A DNA stretch of 64,000 nucleotides. Origin: Sclerotinia nivalis. Its lineage: Eukaryota; Ascomycota; Leotiomycetes; Helotiales; Sclerotiniaceae. The position numbers and the translations under genes were made by a program. Position 1 is the first letter of the stretch. The number at the start of each line of letters is the position of its first letter. The stretch covers positions 124,001 through 188,000 of the forward strand of contig JAPEIS010000013.1 of NCBI GenBank assembly GCA_029531795.1, in the 5' to 3' direction. Positions 34,987 to 47,040 of the stretch are shown here, in pieces. Under the pieces are notes generated by a model. It saw only the letters and a program-made list of their open reading frames with translations, ran no database searches and was not told the origin of the DNA.

Positions 34987-36720
34987 CTACACACTCTCCT
35001 CTGTTGTCCTGGCATCCTCTCTCGCAAACGTCGCCTCCTTCATAAAAGGACTTCTTTTCCTAATTTCCTCTCCCTTAACTAACAACAATACCGGAGCTAA
35101 ACTCAACACCAATGCAACGAACCCCAGCAAAGAACTCGCCCATTGAAATCCCAAATTTGTGAAAAGTGCTGGACTTGCTAGAGGTAAGAATGCCCCAAAT
35201 GTATTCCTCCCCAAAGATGCTGCCGAGAGAGCAGATGCGTTGTACTTTTCGTAGGAATCTGTCAGGTAATTTACAACGGCCAGATAGATAGAATATATTC
35301 CAAAGCCGACACAGCCAATACCGAGTGTTGGAACAATCCAAGGAAGAGAAGGATAAGAAGACCATCCGTACCAGAAGAGGCCCACCGTGAATAGGAGAGA
35401 ACCAGGAATGGAGGAATAGAGTCGAGCTTCTGGAATCGGTGTTCCTGTCTTGGAACGTTTCGCAGATTGCAAATATAGGTGGTCTTGGATTGGATTTATG
35501 ATGGTAGCTACGATGGCGCCAACGCTGAGAGAGAGTTGGATGAGGGAGGTCTGAAAGGTGTTGTAGTTGTAATTTGTGGAGAAGGTTTGGGTGACGGAGG
35601 ATTGGAAAAGGAAAAGGAGGCCCCACGCGAATGATACCCAGAGAGTTTGTGAAAATACCACCCATTCTGTGCACAGCATTTTTACTGGACGCTTGAAAGA
35701 GATCTTAAGACGAGTCGCTATGGATGGCACATCAATTTCGGTTTTTGCAAAGCGTGGCTCCTGGTCTGGATTCTCCTTGCGCCATTTTTTGGCTTCTCTA
35801 GCTAAGATTATATCCCCTCGAGTTTCTACCAAGAGAAACCAGAAAACGGGTAGGAGACCACCAATAATTATGAGAAGTATCCAGTATATCCATCGAAAGG
35901 AAAGATATGTGGAAGTTATGGCACCGCCAACGAATGGTCCCAAGGCAATTCCAATCACAGATGTCGTTCCAAATAATGATAATGGTAAACTTCGTTGTTG
36001 GGGACCTTTCCAAACATCAGATATAGTACCACCAACGATATTGATAGCCACGGAAGAAGCTCCCCCTCCGAAGAATCGACATACGACCATCGTTTGGAAG
36101 TTCCGCGCTACTCCACAGGGTATCAAAAAGATAAGGAAAATGATGTATGCGCCGAAGTATCCGGGCATGCGACCTGAAGTTTCTGTCAGAGGAACGAATA
36201 GTAATGGTGCCAATGCCGCACCCATGTTCCATGAAGTCGTAGCGAAGAATAAGTATGGAAACCCGGAGTTGCTGACGTTGAATAGAGCACTCATTTCATC
36301 GTTTCCTGCACCGTATGCACCAGCTGGGAGGCCGAACAGAATAGAACTGCGAGGGATCTGTCAGAGGTAATCAATTGGCATTGAATGATCACTTACACGA
36401 TAAGCACAGCTACAGTGAGTCTCCATTTGAGTAACTTGGACCAATTGAATCTGTACCGGTCAGTATTTTCATCTCAGTACATCGGGAGGAAGCAATTCAC
36501 GGATTTCTCGGATCATCATCTCCGTCCCAGTCATACAACAGAGTCCCATCTGTATTTCGCTGCTCTTGATTAGTTTTTTCTATCGCTATTCTAGGACGGC
36601 CATCTGTTTTGTTCGATATCAATAAGAGAATTAGTAGGAGATTCTGGAAAACCCACTACTTCTCGTATCCTCATATTCTGTACCTACGTGACGATTTGTA
36701 TCAAGTTGTGCATTAGCCAT
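34987..36720 (-). CDS. Major facilitator superfamily transporter (DHA1-like multidrug type)
   Basis: The main exon (36346-34987) and two upstream exons (36450-36397 and one ending at 36501) join in frame. The sequence runs DWDGDDDPRNPFNWSKLLKW, then WRLTVAVLIVSILFG and twelve likely helices. Signature pieces are SGRMPGYFGAY after helix 2, CRFFGGGASSVAINIVGGTISD in helix 4, GPFVGGAI in helix 5 and SFRWIYWI in helix 6. This is the 12-TM drug:H+ antiporter pattern. The N-terminus is uncertain: an ATG at 36720 opens MANAQLDTNRH and a GTAGGT donor, but I could not fix the first acceptor in phase. Substrate unknown. Confidence 0.82.
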
Positions 36721-38417
36721 TGTGTCTGCTTGAGTTAATTGAGTCCCGCGGCCTCTTCGTGATAAGTATAGGAATTAAATGATTTTTAGATAGATCGTTT
36801 GGCATATATTCCTCAACATATGAGCCCATAATGGAGAGATGGATATCGAAGTTTTTCATGTTATCTTATTAAATACACCAACCACCAAGGATCTGAAGTC
36901 CCCAATACCTGTATTGTATTAACCTTGGCCCACGTCGTAAGTCTACTATGTACGTATACTTATCCAATGAATTCAAGGCCAGTTCGCAAATTCTCTTGAG
37001 TAAACTTTCTTTTCATGCCGAGTAACAACAGTCAAGTCGATAAGGTACTCGAGAATTGGTTACCCCGCTTTGCACAGCTTCGGGATGTGATGTCATTTTT
37101 AAAGTGTGAGGGAATCACGAGTCAGTCAGCTCAAGATCGGAACGGTTCTTATCCTTTTTGTAGTAACTTTATTGAATGAATATGGATGAAGGTAAGTAAG
37201 CACAAACATTGGAGCTGGAGGAGAAAATGTTTTTCCTGTTCTTGATATCCAATATCCGAAAGGTTGTCAATTGAGAGCATAACGGTAAGAGCTTAGCTTA
37301 TCTAGAACCTAATCAACGAATGCCCCTGACTTCAAACACTGAGCATTTTTCACAAGCGAAAAAGTGGTTCAGGTCTATTCATTCATATTCGCGCATAACA
37401 TGTTACTTTCTTGAATTCCTTGTCACGTCTCAAATGTTCAACTCGGAGGACTTTATCGATATCCAAATTTTGACGTTACTATACGCAGAAGACCTCTCGA
37501 ACTCAGGTAAAATAGATAGACTCCAGGATGTTATGATGAAGTCTCAATCCAAGAGAAACAGTCAAATCCAAGGGCGACTTCAGTTTCAAGCAAAATGGAT
37601 GAAACTTTGGCCATTAATTCCTTTCAAATTTCTCTTCGATTGTCCGGTCTGGACTCTTCCTGGAAATATCACGTTTCGATTATAAGAGAAAAGGTCGAAG
37701 GCAGCCAATCCGTCTGATTATCGCAAGGAATAGAGTGGAGATGTTAATGCTGACGACCCCGATAGGCCTCATCACATCTCCTCCGAAACATCTGAGGCTC
37801 CTGTGTCCAATATCGCAGAGTCAATATGTGGTTTTTTTTACAGTCATGAGGCAAGGCTGAGAAGCGATAGCTACGTGGTGAGTAAGTGCGGCTTAGGAAC
37901 GACAAAAGTTCCGAATGTTGCTATGGAAAAGAGAGTACTTGACGTCTGGCTATCTAAGTGCTTATTATAAACAATGATTAATTCATACAGATTACTGGCA
38001 GAAAAGAACAGACTTGGAAAGATCCCGATATTGGGATTGTCATATGAACCCACATAAATGTGATCATATTCTTTCCACATTATTGCTGCTTTTGAATTTT
38101 CGACAAGCGGAGTCAGGATAAAAATTTCATCCACGAACAAAAGAAGCGCTCTAGCACCTTGGATATCTAGAAGATGTGTTATGTCCTACTGTGCTGTAGG
38201 CTTTCGAAAATGCAACGCCAAATACTTGTCTGCAAGTCATCATTGGCTAGCAACAAACGCCACGCTGAACTCAAACATAACACACCGCTCTCCGAGAGTG
38301 TAGAGACTTTGATCGAAAAAACTCCTTTGATGGTCGGCTGAGCAAATACCTAAAATATCGAAAAGGTGACGTGGAATTATTACCAGCTCTAAGTGTAGAG
38401 AGGAAAATCTACTCACG
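36721..38417. other. Intergenic, no gene seen
   Basis: About 1.7 kb. A 121-codon plus frame at 37320-37685 has no recognisable motif, and an 89-codon minus frame at 38140-37871 is equally uninformative. Confidence 0.45.
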
Positions 38418-40574
38418 ATGGCCCAGATTTATACGCCCTTGAATTCAGATCTGTGTCAGATCCGGCGCTTAATCCTTCAACCAGCTGTCAGCTTCAATGA
38501 TGCTCTCCACGGTAATCTCGATGTGGTTTCTCTGGAATCAAGCCCAGAGTATGAAGCTCTCTCGTATGTATGGGGCTCGACCACGCCAGCTAAGACTATT
38601 AACCTTGGTGATCGCCTGATTTCCATTACGCCAAATCTTGACAATGCTTTGCGTAACCTTCGCCTCCCCGATCTACCCCGAACCCTTTGGGTTGATGCAT
38701 TGTGCATCAATCAGGATGATCTTGACGAACGTGCCTCGCAGGTTGCGCTCATGAGGCGGGTCTACTCAGTGGCTACCACGGTCTTGATTTGGCTGGGGCC
38801 AGAATCAAATGGTAGTGAAGAAGCGATGCAGAGTATTGAGCGGTTCGATAAAGGGTATTGGAAAACGTATGAATTCCAAACCCAGTTTATGGAGATTCTA
38901 TTTCGGCCGTGGTTCACACGAATTTGGACGGTGCAGGAGTTCGTCATGGCGAGGCATAGTGTCGTGGACGGAAGAATGAAAAATCCCATATTTGGGTGTG
39001 GAGGTGTATGGGTTGAGTGAGTAAATGATTGCCCTTCTTACTTTTCTTCCTTCTATGAGCTTTTACATGCCCTTGAATATCTATTACGATCTATGTCATC
39101 TGCTAGTTATATCTTATATATTCAACTCACATCCAGATACTAGCTGAGCGGCTACTGATACCTTCATACTAGATGGCTGCCCTTTATCACGGCATGGGCC
39201 CACTTTTCAGACGATACAAACATCATGCAGGAGAAATACAAGAAGGCATACCACGATGCAGTGGCCAAGACATTTGAGCCCGAGTGGATTCGACTTGCTC
39301 ATTCAAACCCAGTGGGCACAGAACCTACTTCTCTAGAAGGAGTAATCACAGGATTGAGAAGCGCATTTGGCGAAGACTTCTTACAGAACTTACCCTATTC
39401 CAGTGTAAAAGAGCTAGATGAAGAAATCCAGCTCAACCCGCTGGTATGGAGAGCCAGATACACCATAATGAGACATTCTCAATACGATTCAACCGAAGCT
39501 AAAGCATTTTGGAGAAGAATGGAGCTCACTAAACGCGTTCCAATCACTTACCATGGCTTTCTTATGCACTCCCGTGGTACTATTCACATCCGCGAGGAAC
39601 CACTTACCCTTGAAACTGTTCTGAAAGGCACAATGAATCTTCGCTCTACCAACTCGCGGGACAAGATCTATGGTATCCTTGGTCTACTGAGTGAAGAGGC
39701 CAGGGCAGCTATTCCTATTGACTACCACAAGGCGCCAGAATGGACATTTGTGCCGACAATGACTTACATTGTACATCATGAGCCAAAGGGTCTAGCACTC
39801 CTCGGTCTTCTTTGGCGGACACGCCAGTTTAAAACGCCCCTTCCCTCATGGGTTCCAGATTTCACCATCTCGGCTGATTTTAATGATGAACATAATCCAG
39901 TCTTTCTGCGCGGGGGTTGCGCGAATTATGGTTGGGACTGGCCTGAAGACGCCAGTGCTACAGTATCACCGGACAAAATCACACTTTCCGCCCACATGAT
40001 TAATTTCGGCCGCGTCACTCATGTCATCTCTTTCATCGATGGAGATCGCGGCTATTATGTCTCGCGATTCAAGGAGATCGAATCTCTTCTTACCATTCAT
40101 GCGCCTCTGAGCGAGCCTCTTTGGCGCACACTTGTGGGTATTCGCAACACCGATCATGAATTGATTGTGCCATACCCCAGAACTTTCGAAGTATTGATGG
40201 GTCGGGTTTCAGAGCAGGATGGCGAGGCGCAGAAGATGTTTCAAGATGCCATTTTGCCTATTGTTCGGGGACGGAAATTTTTCATCACGGATAGAGGATT
40301 TGCAGGTGTGGCCACGCCGATGATTCGAGATGGAGATACGATCGCTAATATAGCGGGAATGCGTAGGCCAGCTATCTTGAGGGATACAGATCCCAAGGAG
40401 ATAGGAATGGAGAAGAGAGTTGATGGTGGGAGGCAACATCACAGAATCACCGGATTTGCATACGTGGGCTGTCATGATAGGGATGGCTTCGAGTCTCTGG
40501 TGAAAGAGAACGTAGGAGATCGGAGAAGGCACAGTTGCGTTGATAGGGACCTGGAGGAGTGCTATATTATTTGA
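38418..40574 (+). CDS. HET-domain (heterokaryon incompatibility) protein
   Basis: Exons 38418-39016 and 39173-40574 (156-nt intron) give 666 residues. The HET domain is clear: YEALSYVWGS, then LRNLRLPDLPRTLWVDALCINQ and LMRRVYSVATTVLIWLGPE, followed by FTRIWTVQEF. Downstream LRSTNSRDKIYGILGL and IPIDYHKAPE are the usual C-terminal continuation in ankyrin-less, NACHT-less HET proteins. HET domains trigger cell death when activated after fusion of unlike hyphae. No NACHT, WD40 or membrane segment is present, so the sensing partner is unknown. Confidence 0.92.
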
Positions 40575-41168
40575 AGCTTTCTTTTGACTAGATTTCGTAT
40601 TTAAAAAAGCTGGAAACAAGCTCTTCTTGTGTTGATATATTTGTTTGAGGTTATCGGGGTTGATTGAGGGGATGAGAACCTGCAGTAATGATCATTAGAA
40701 TTTGATTGCGACAGAGTATGAAGTTCTCTTGGAGGGGTGCTGTTGAAGGCTCCTAGATATTCAAACTAAAATCGTATTCGTAAATTTTTGACATTTATAT
40801 CTCTCTGAAATTATATCCTGTTGAATGCGTATAAACTCAAATTTATACTAAGAGGCAGGAGCCAATTAGGTTGGTGAATAGTCACATTTAGTTCTGTCGA
40901 TAAGACATCAGACCACGCGTTTTATTAGTGGAAATTCTGCGCGTCTGATTGCGCGTCGCGTAGAACCTCTCGTATCTCGTCATACCCTACCTTCAAATTA
41001 TGTACCCTTGAATTGCATTGTTTACCCAACGTTATCCACATGGATATCTAAGGTTAACCACCCACTCCTCCTCCCCAACTTATTCCATCTACCCCTTAAC
41101 ACACTTTCGAAACTCCCCCCGTACTGAACCTACATACTACCCTGCGATCGAACCCTCTTGCCTTCGCC
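40575..41168. other. Intergenic, no gene seen
   Basis: About 590 bases; the last 150 before 41169 are C/T-rich and look like a promoter and leader for the GTPase gene. Confidence 0.5.
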
Positions 41169-44100
41169 ATGGCGGAGCTTCATGGTGAGCTTAACTCACA
41201 TCTTGATCTACATAAAAAAGCCTTGACAGTTGCGCCTAAATCCGGAAGAGCAGCGGGCGAATTTTGGGCAGCTGGTGAGTAACTAAACTATCTTTTTTCG
41301 TTTGCCAAGTGACTAGATTGCTAATATTGTTCATGCGCTTCAAGTGCTCGAACCCGATAAGAATGTCTCAAATTTGTGTTCAGAAGCTTTACATTGGTTC
41401 AAGGTTAAAGGCAAACATACTGTGGCAAAAGTACAGAAAGCATACCACAAGAAGTCTGGTATTATGATTCTCCTTCGTCAAGGAGATCGAGTGATACCAT
41501 TGACAAGCCAGATGCAGCAGATTAATCACTTCAAGGATGATATTATCATTTTTTGGAGCACAAGAAGTATATCTGGAGACGATGATGCTGACCTCAGCCG
41601 AAAGCCATTACAGTTAATTGATGCTGTTAACCAGAATCGTATGCCGACCGCTTCTCAAACACCTGTTAAGGCCGAGGCTGAACCTGCATCGGAGCCGGTG
41701 AAAATGAAGGCAGAACCAGACCTTTCAACTGTCTCCCCAAGCCCCTTCAAAACTCCTGCCATCTGTCGCACATTGCCTGAAGTTGTACAGTTTGGGACAC
41801 CCACTTCTTCAGGATCAGGATCAAGATTAGGTCAACTTGGCACTCCTGCATCAGCACCAATTACTGGCTGTGATGTGTTTGCTGACTCTCAACGAGAATA
41901 TCATAGGCATTCCAAACTTACAGCTGGTAAGTCACAGTGTTGTCAATTATGTTTGTTTCCAGGCTAATCTAGAACAGCTGCACTTGAAACTTTGAAGAAA
42001 GCATGGACTGTTCTGAGACGTGAACCTTGGGAATCGAAGGCTTCTAAGCATGCAAATAATACACCTACGCCAGTTAATCCTTCTGCGCCGAATAACCTCT
42101 TAGGTTACGAATCTTTCGCTGAAGTTTATCGTGCAAATTATGCAAGCTCAGGCGCCACACCCGGTAAAGTTTACCTTCATTAACAGTCGTATACGTGCTT
42201 TAGCTAATCTCAAAGTAGCTAAAATTGAGTCTTCCTTGCGGAAAATTTGGGACAAAATGTCAATTGATACTCGGGAGTACTATTCAACAAATGATGTCCA
42301 AAAATCGAATATCCCCGTGTCCAACCATAGCCCTTTATTGCCTGCACCTGCCGTCGATACCAAACCATTGCCAGGAAGTTTCAGTCCCTCAGCCAATAGC
42401 CGCTCAACATCCGTGACCCAAGATGATATTGTGATGAAACCTGATGACTATAGCTCACCATCTAAGGATGAAGATGGCAGCCCAGAACCAGAACCACAAA
42501 CTTTAGAGCTCGCAAAGCTTAGGCTTCAGCATATCATGGAAGGCGGTTCGCCAGAAGTGCTCGAAGAGGAGGTGAAAAAAACAAATGATTTCCTCAATGC
42601 TTTGAAGAATCATTTTAAAGTACCGGAAGCGGAATCACACCCAGACACAAGTCATTGGCTTCAACAAATTGGTAAGTGGTATCAATGTATCTTCTACTTA
42701 GCTAATTGGTCCGGCAGAAACTTTGCAGGCTCAAGTTGTAAACACTCCCACGATTATCGGTGTCGTTGGAAATACTGGTGCGGGTAAGAGTAGTGTTATT
42801 AATGCCATGCTTGATGAAGAACGCTTAGTGCCCACCAATTGGTATGCTTTCTATTCCATCAAGGTGATCGATATGCTTATGGATGCTTAGTATGCGCGCT
42901 TGTACTGCAGTCGTTACGGAGATGTCATGGAATTGTAGTGACGATCCGAGCAAGAAGTATAGAGCAGAGATAGAGTTTATCAAAGAATGTGATTGGGAGA
43001 AAGACCTCAAACTATCTTTGAATGAACTTGTTGATGCGTCCGGGAATGTAAGCAACCGAATCTTCTCAAATAACATTTCTAACATCTCTTCAGGTCTCAA
43101 GAGATTTTGCAAATGCAGACACTGAAGCTGGAATAGCATATGCCAAGATCAAGGCCGGTTAGTAGAATAACACATCTCACACAAAGCGACTTCTAAGCAG
43201 TTTATTAGTTTACCCAAATAAGACGCATGAAATGCTAGCAACTTCCACTGCGGAGAAGCTGCTTGCCGAAGGCGATGTTCGCACAGTCCTCGGAACCACC
43301 AAAACCATTGAGAAATCCTACCCTGAGTTTTTCTACAAAGAACTTCAGCGCTATGTCGACAGTAAAGAAAAGTCTACGGGTGGGAAGGGTCGACCTAATG
43401 AGAAGAAAAAAGAGAAGAGAACCATGGAATTTTGGCCTTTGATTAAAGTCGTGAGAATATTCGTTAAAGCCGATGCTCTCTCCACGTGAGTACTTACATC
43501 GTAGTTAATTGCACTTTAACAAAGCTTACTCGTGATTAGTGGAGCTGTTATTGTCGACCTACCTGGTGTTCATGACTCGAATGCTGCTCGTGCTGCTGTG
43601 GCCGCTGGCTACATGAAACAATGCACCGGTACGTAATTTTCAAGGGCCATGGATTTGTTGTGTCTCCGTCTAATGCAATACCAGGTTTATGGATTTGTGC
43701 CCCTATTAATCGAGCAGTCGATGATAAGGCTGCGAAATCTCTTTTGGGAGAATCGTTTAAACGCCAACTCAAATACGATAGAGTAAGCCAATTTGACAGC
43801 TATTCCCCCTTGCAGATGCTAACCGGCCGATAGCAATTTTCGAGAATAACATTCATCTGCTCCAAAACTGACGATATCTCTGTTCTTGAAGCTTCAGATT
43901 CGTTGGGTCTAGAGGATGCTATGGCGGAAGATTACGCGACGATAGACCAGATCGACAAACAACTTGATGAATTGAATGCGAAAATTGCAGATCTTAAGGA
44001 AAGCATTGATGTCTATAGTGGAGTTTACAATGATGCAGACGAGAGTCTAGATATTTGGGATGATTTGAGGCGAGATATAGATGCTGGCGAGGCCGTTTAT

Positions 44101-46393
44101 GCCCCGAAGGCTAAGCCTGGAAACCCTCCCAAACGAAAGCGTTCTCCTTCCTCAAATAAATCGCGCAAGAAGATGAAGATATCCGAAGACGAAGATGATG
44201 ATGAAGACCAGGAAGACAAAGAAGTTTCCGATGATGAAACTGAAGCTGAGGAAGAAGACCTCGACAAAGGCGACCCTTTAACAATTGAAGACATTGAACA
44301 AAAGATTGATGAGCTCAAAGACATCAAAAAGCAAGCTCGGAAGGAGAAGGTCGCCTTGGAACTGGACATCAAAGATGTCAAAAAACAATCAAAAGAATTG
44401 GACCAAAAAAGAACGGAAATCGACACCAGAATGCACGCCATTTGTATTGACGGTCGCAACAAGTATTCAAAAGGCGCTATTCAACAAGACTTTGCTACTG
44501 GTATCAAAGAACTTGATATGGAAAATACCGAAGAGGAAGATGCTGAGAATTTCAACCCGGATGAAGACATAAGAGATTATGATGCAGTAGCTCGGAGTCT
44601 TCCTGTGTTTTGCGTTAGTATCAGGGCTTACCAGCAGCTGAATGGAAGACTGCGGAAGGATGCCAAGATTCCAGGTTTCCGCAATGTCCAGGAAACCGAG
44701 GTATGTCATGATTATCGACATATTGGAACTTAGTCATAACTGATAATGTTCTAGATTCCACAATTGCAAGCACATTGCAAAAAGCTTACGGAAGCTGGTC
44801 GAAGTGCTACCTGTCGTCGATTCCTCAATGCTCTTCTTCAGCTTGTGTTATCCTTGTCCTTATGGTCAAACAACGATGGAACTAATATCAATCTTTCAGA
44901 TTCACAAAAAGTGGCCCAGGCTAGCTGGCTTCAAAAAAAGTTAAAAGATTTGGAGGAAAGCCTCGATAAGGCAGTAGGAAGTTGTGTTGCTGACATGAAA
45001 GACGCTTTGACCGAGAACATTTTTGAGAAATTCAGCGAGGCCATTCCATTGGCAGCGGAACAGGCACCTAGCATTGCTGCGAAATGGGGTGCTCCTGTCA
45101 ACAAGGCCGATCGTGCAGCTGGTGGTTTATACTTTCAGACATATAGAGGTAAGTTTTTCCGCAAGAATACTATTACCGTGCTAACCGAACCAGCTGTCAT
45201 TCGTAGAGATGGTGTTTATGGAAATAAGAATGGTAATCATCGAACTTAGCTTCGCATACATTCACAACTAACGATTTTAGGTGCGTATAATTTCAACAGC
45301 GATTTGACGGAGCCAATTATGAAACACCTGGCAAGTCATTGGGAAAAGAATTTCTCCAGGAGACTTCCTTCCGTGCTTCGAAGTTTCACCACAAAAACCA
45401 ATTTGATTCTAAAGAATTTCCATCAGGCAGTTGAGAGTAGAAGCCGCAAAAATGGAACAGGAATTGCTGGCTTGGAAATGTTGTCTCAACAACTTCGAAC
45501 CTATGATGCAACTTTCTCAATCCTAAACATAGAGATGGTCGAAGCTATTAACAATCTTCAACGTGATGCCAATCGAGAGTTTGTTCCAGTGATAGCTCAG
45601 AACTTAGCCTCATCTTATCAACATTGTGCTGGTGAAAGCGGTAAGTTTTACTTTCACTTCGCCGTTAATCTTGGTGCTAAGATCAGTGCTAGGAGTTGGC
45701 ACATATATGCGCATGAAAGACCATTTGGGCAACCAGATTGCTCAAAAACGAAACTCCATGTTCAAAGAAAGTTGCGATGAAGTCAAAACCAGACTCAATA
45801 AGATGTGTCGACAAGTTGAAGAAAGTATGAACAAGACCGACGAAGTCTTTTTGCTCATGCGCAGAGATTACTTGCAAGTTCTTAATGGTACTCAAGTAAG
45901 TGGTGAAGTAATGCCTAAATGGGAACGTCATATGAGATCGGAAGTTGCTCGCGCGCTGGCCACATTTGAGAAAGATGAAGCGGAGAAGATTGCTACTGGT
46001 GTGAAGGATGAAGAAGCTGAAGAGGATGAGATTATGAAGGATACTAAAGTCGAAGATTTTGATAGCGACAAGAAGGATGAATCTGCAGAAGCTAGCGCTG
46101 CTCAGGATAATGAAGGTGAAGTTGGTGCCATGGGAATGGACGAGGCAAAGGCTCCTACTGTCAAGAGCGAGCAATCCACGGATGATCGGACTGGTGACAA
46201 TAAGGAACCTGAATCACGCGAAGCAGACACCAGCGCAAAATCATCTGTAATGGACGTCGATGGTCTAGCTGCCGAAGCCTCGCCTACCGATTCTCCCTCA
46301 ACCGATGCTCTATTAGCCGAAGCTGCTCCGATGCTTTTGCCTAGACAGTCATCATGTCGGTTCTGCTGCTCATTAAACCATCATCTTCAATGA
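41169..46393 (+). CDS. Dynamin-like nuclear GTPase (SLIP-GC-like)
   Basis: Fifteen exons join without a break to 1503 residues: 41169-41274, 41345-41926, 41978-42163, 42204-42671, 42718-42841, 42891-43047, 43094-43157, 43209-43485, 43540-43628, 43685-43782, 43834-44700, 44755-45148, 45194-45232, 45281-45640, 45693-46393. The GTPase core has the P-loop GNTGAGKSS, the switch I threonine in RACTAVVTE, DLPGVHDSN (G3) and ICSKTDD (G4). A basic and acidic linker with PPKRKRSP and RKKMK (possible nuclear signals) plus long coiled-coil segments follow, typical of large self-assembling GTPases. The N-terminus has a small domain, then Ser/Pro-rich linker. The C-terminus is acidic. One intron is only 40 nt. 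It probably acts in the nucleus; the role in fungi is not known to me. Confidence 0.88.
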
Positions 46394-47040
46394 ATTTTTG
46401 TAAAAAAAAGCCGCTTCATTCCTCATTTCTAGGGCGGTGTTTACGGATATTGCGACGATTCAGAATAATATGTTCTAGCACTGATCTTTACTTTTTGACG
46501 TGGGGTTATTTTGGTGTAACGGGTAGACAAAAGGCTAGGATGCGTTGATCAGGATGTATTCAATTCACTTTGATTCAAACGAGACAATGTCTGCGATTGC
46601 TGGGGGATTGCTAACCAAAATGGTTGGTATTGTGAGTTGTTGCAAAGTATCTAGGCAAAATTGAGCTAGCGTATGATCAGAAATTTAACACGTCCAAGTA
46701 TTTGTGGTTGGTTTGTGCGATATGTTATAAGGTTTGTCATGGGGGGTATCCTGATGAAGGAGCGAAGCCATTCTTTCCCTCAGTCAACGCCCAATACTAA
46801 CCCAAAGCAACAAGCAGGGTAAGGGCAAGTGATGCTCATCAGAGGTAGGCTATTTCCTGCATTTTCAATTTCTGGGGCATCAAACTACATTCATTACCAT
46901 TCATCACTTCACCTCATCCTTGTAGAATCATTACGCTCGTTCAAAAATCACAAATATTTGCATGCTCTGCATAGTTATCCCCATTCTTACAGTCATTATT
47001 ACACAAATCATATTTACAACAAAATAAATATCAAATCAAA
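46394..47040. other. Short intergenic region between two plus-strand genes
   Basis: About 650 bases without coding structure. It must hold the terminator of the GTPase gene and the promoter of the LRGG/UBA gene; CA-rich sequence precedes the ATG at 47041. Confidence 0.5.

Noticed and set aside
35576..36370. Long plus-strand open frame (264 codons)
   Set aside because: It is antisense to the MFS transporter exon, which has clear family motifs; the plus frame has none.
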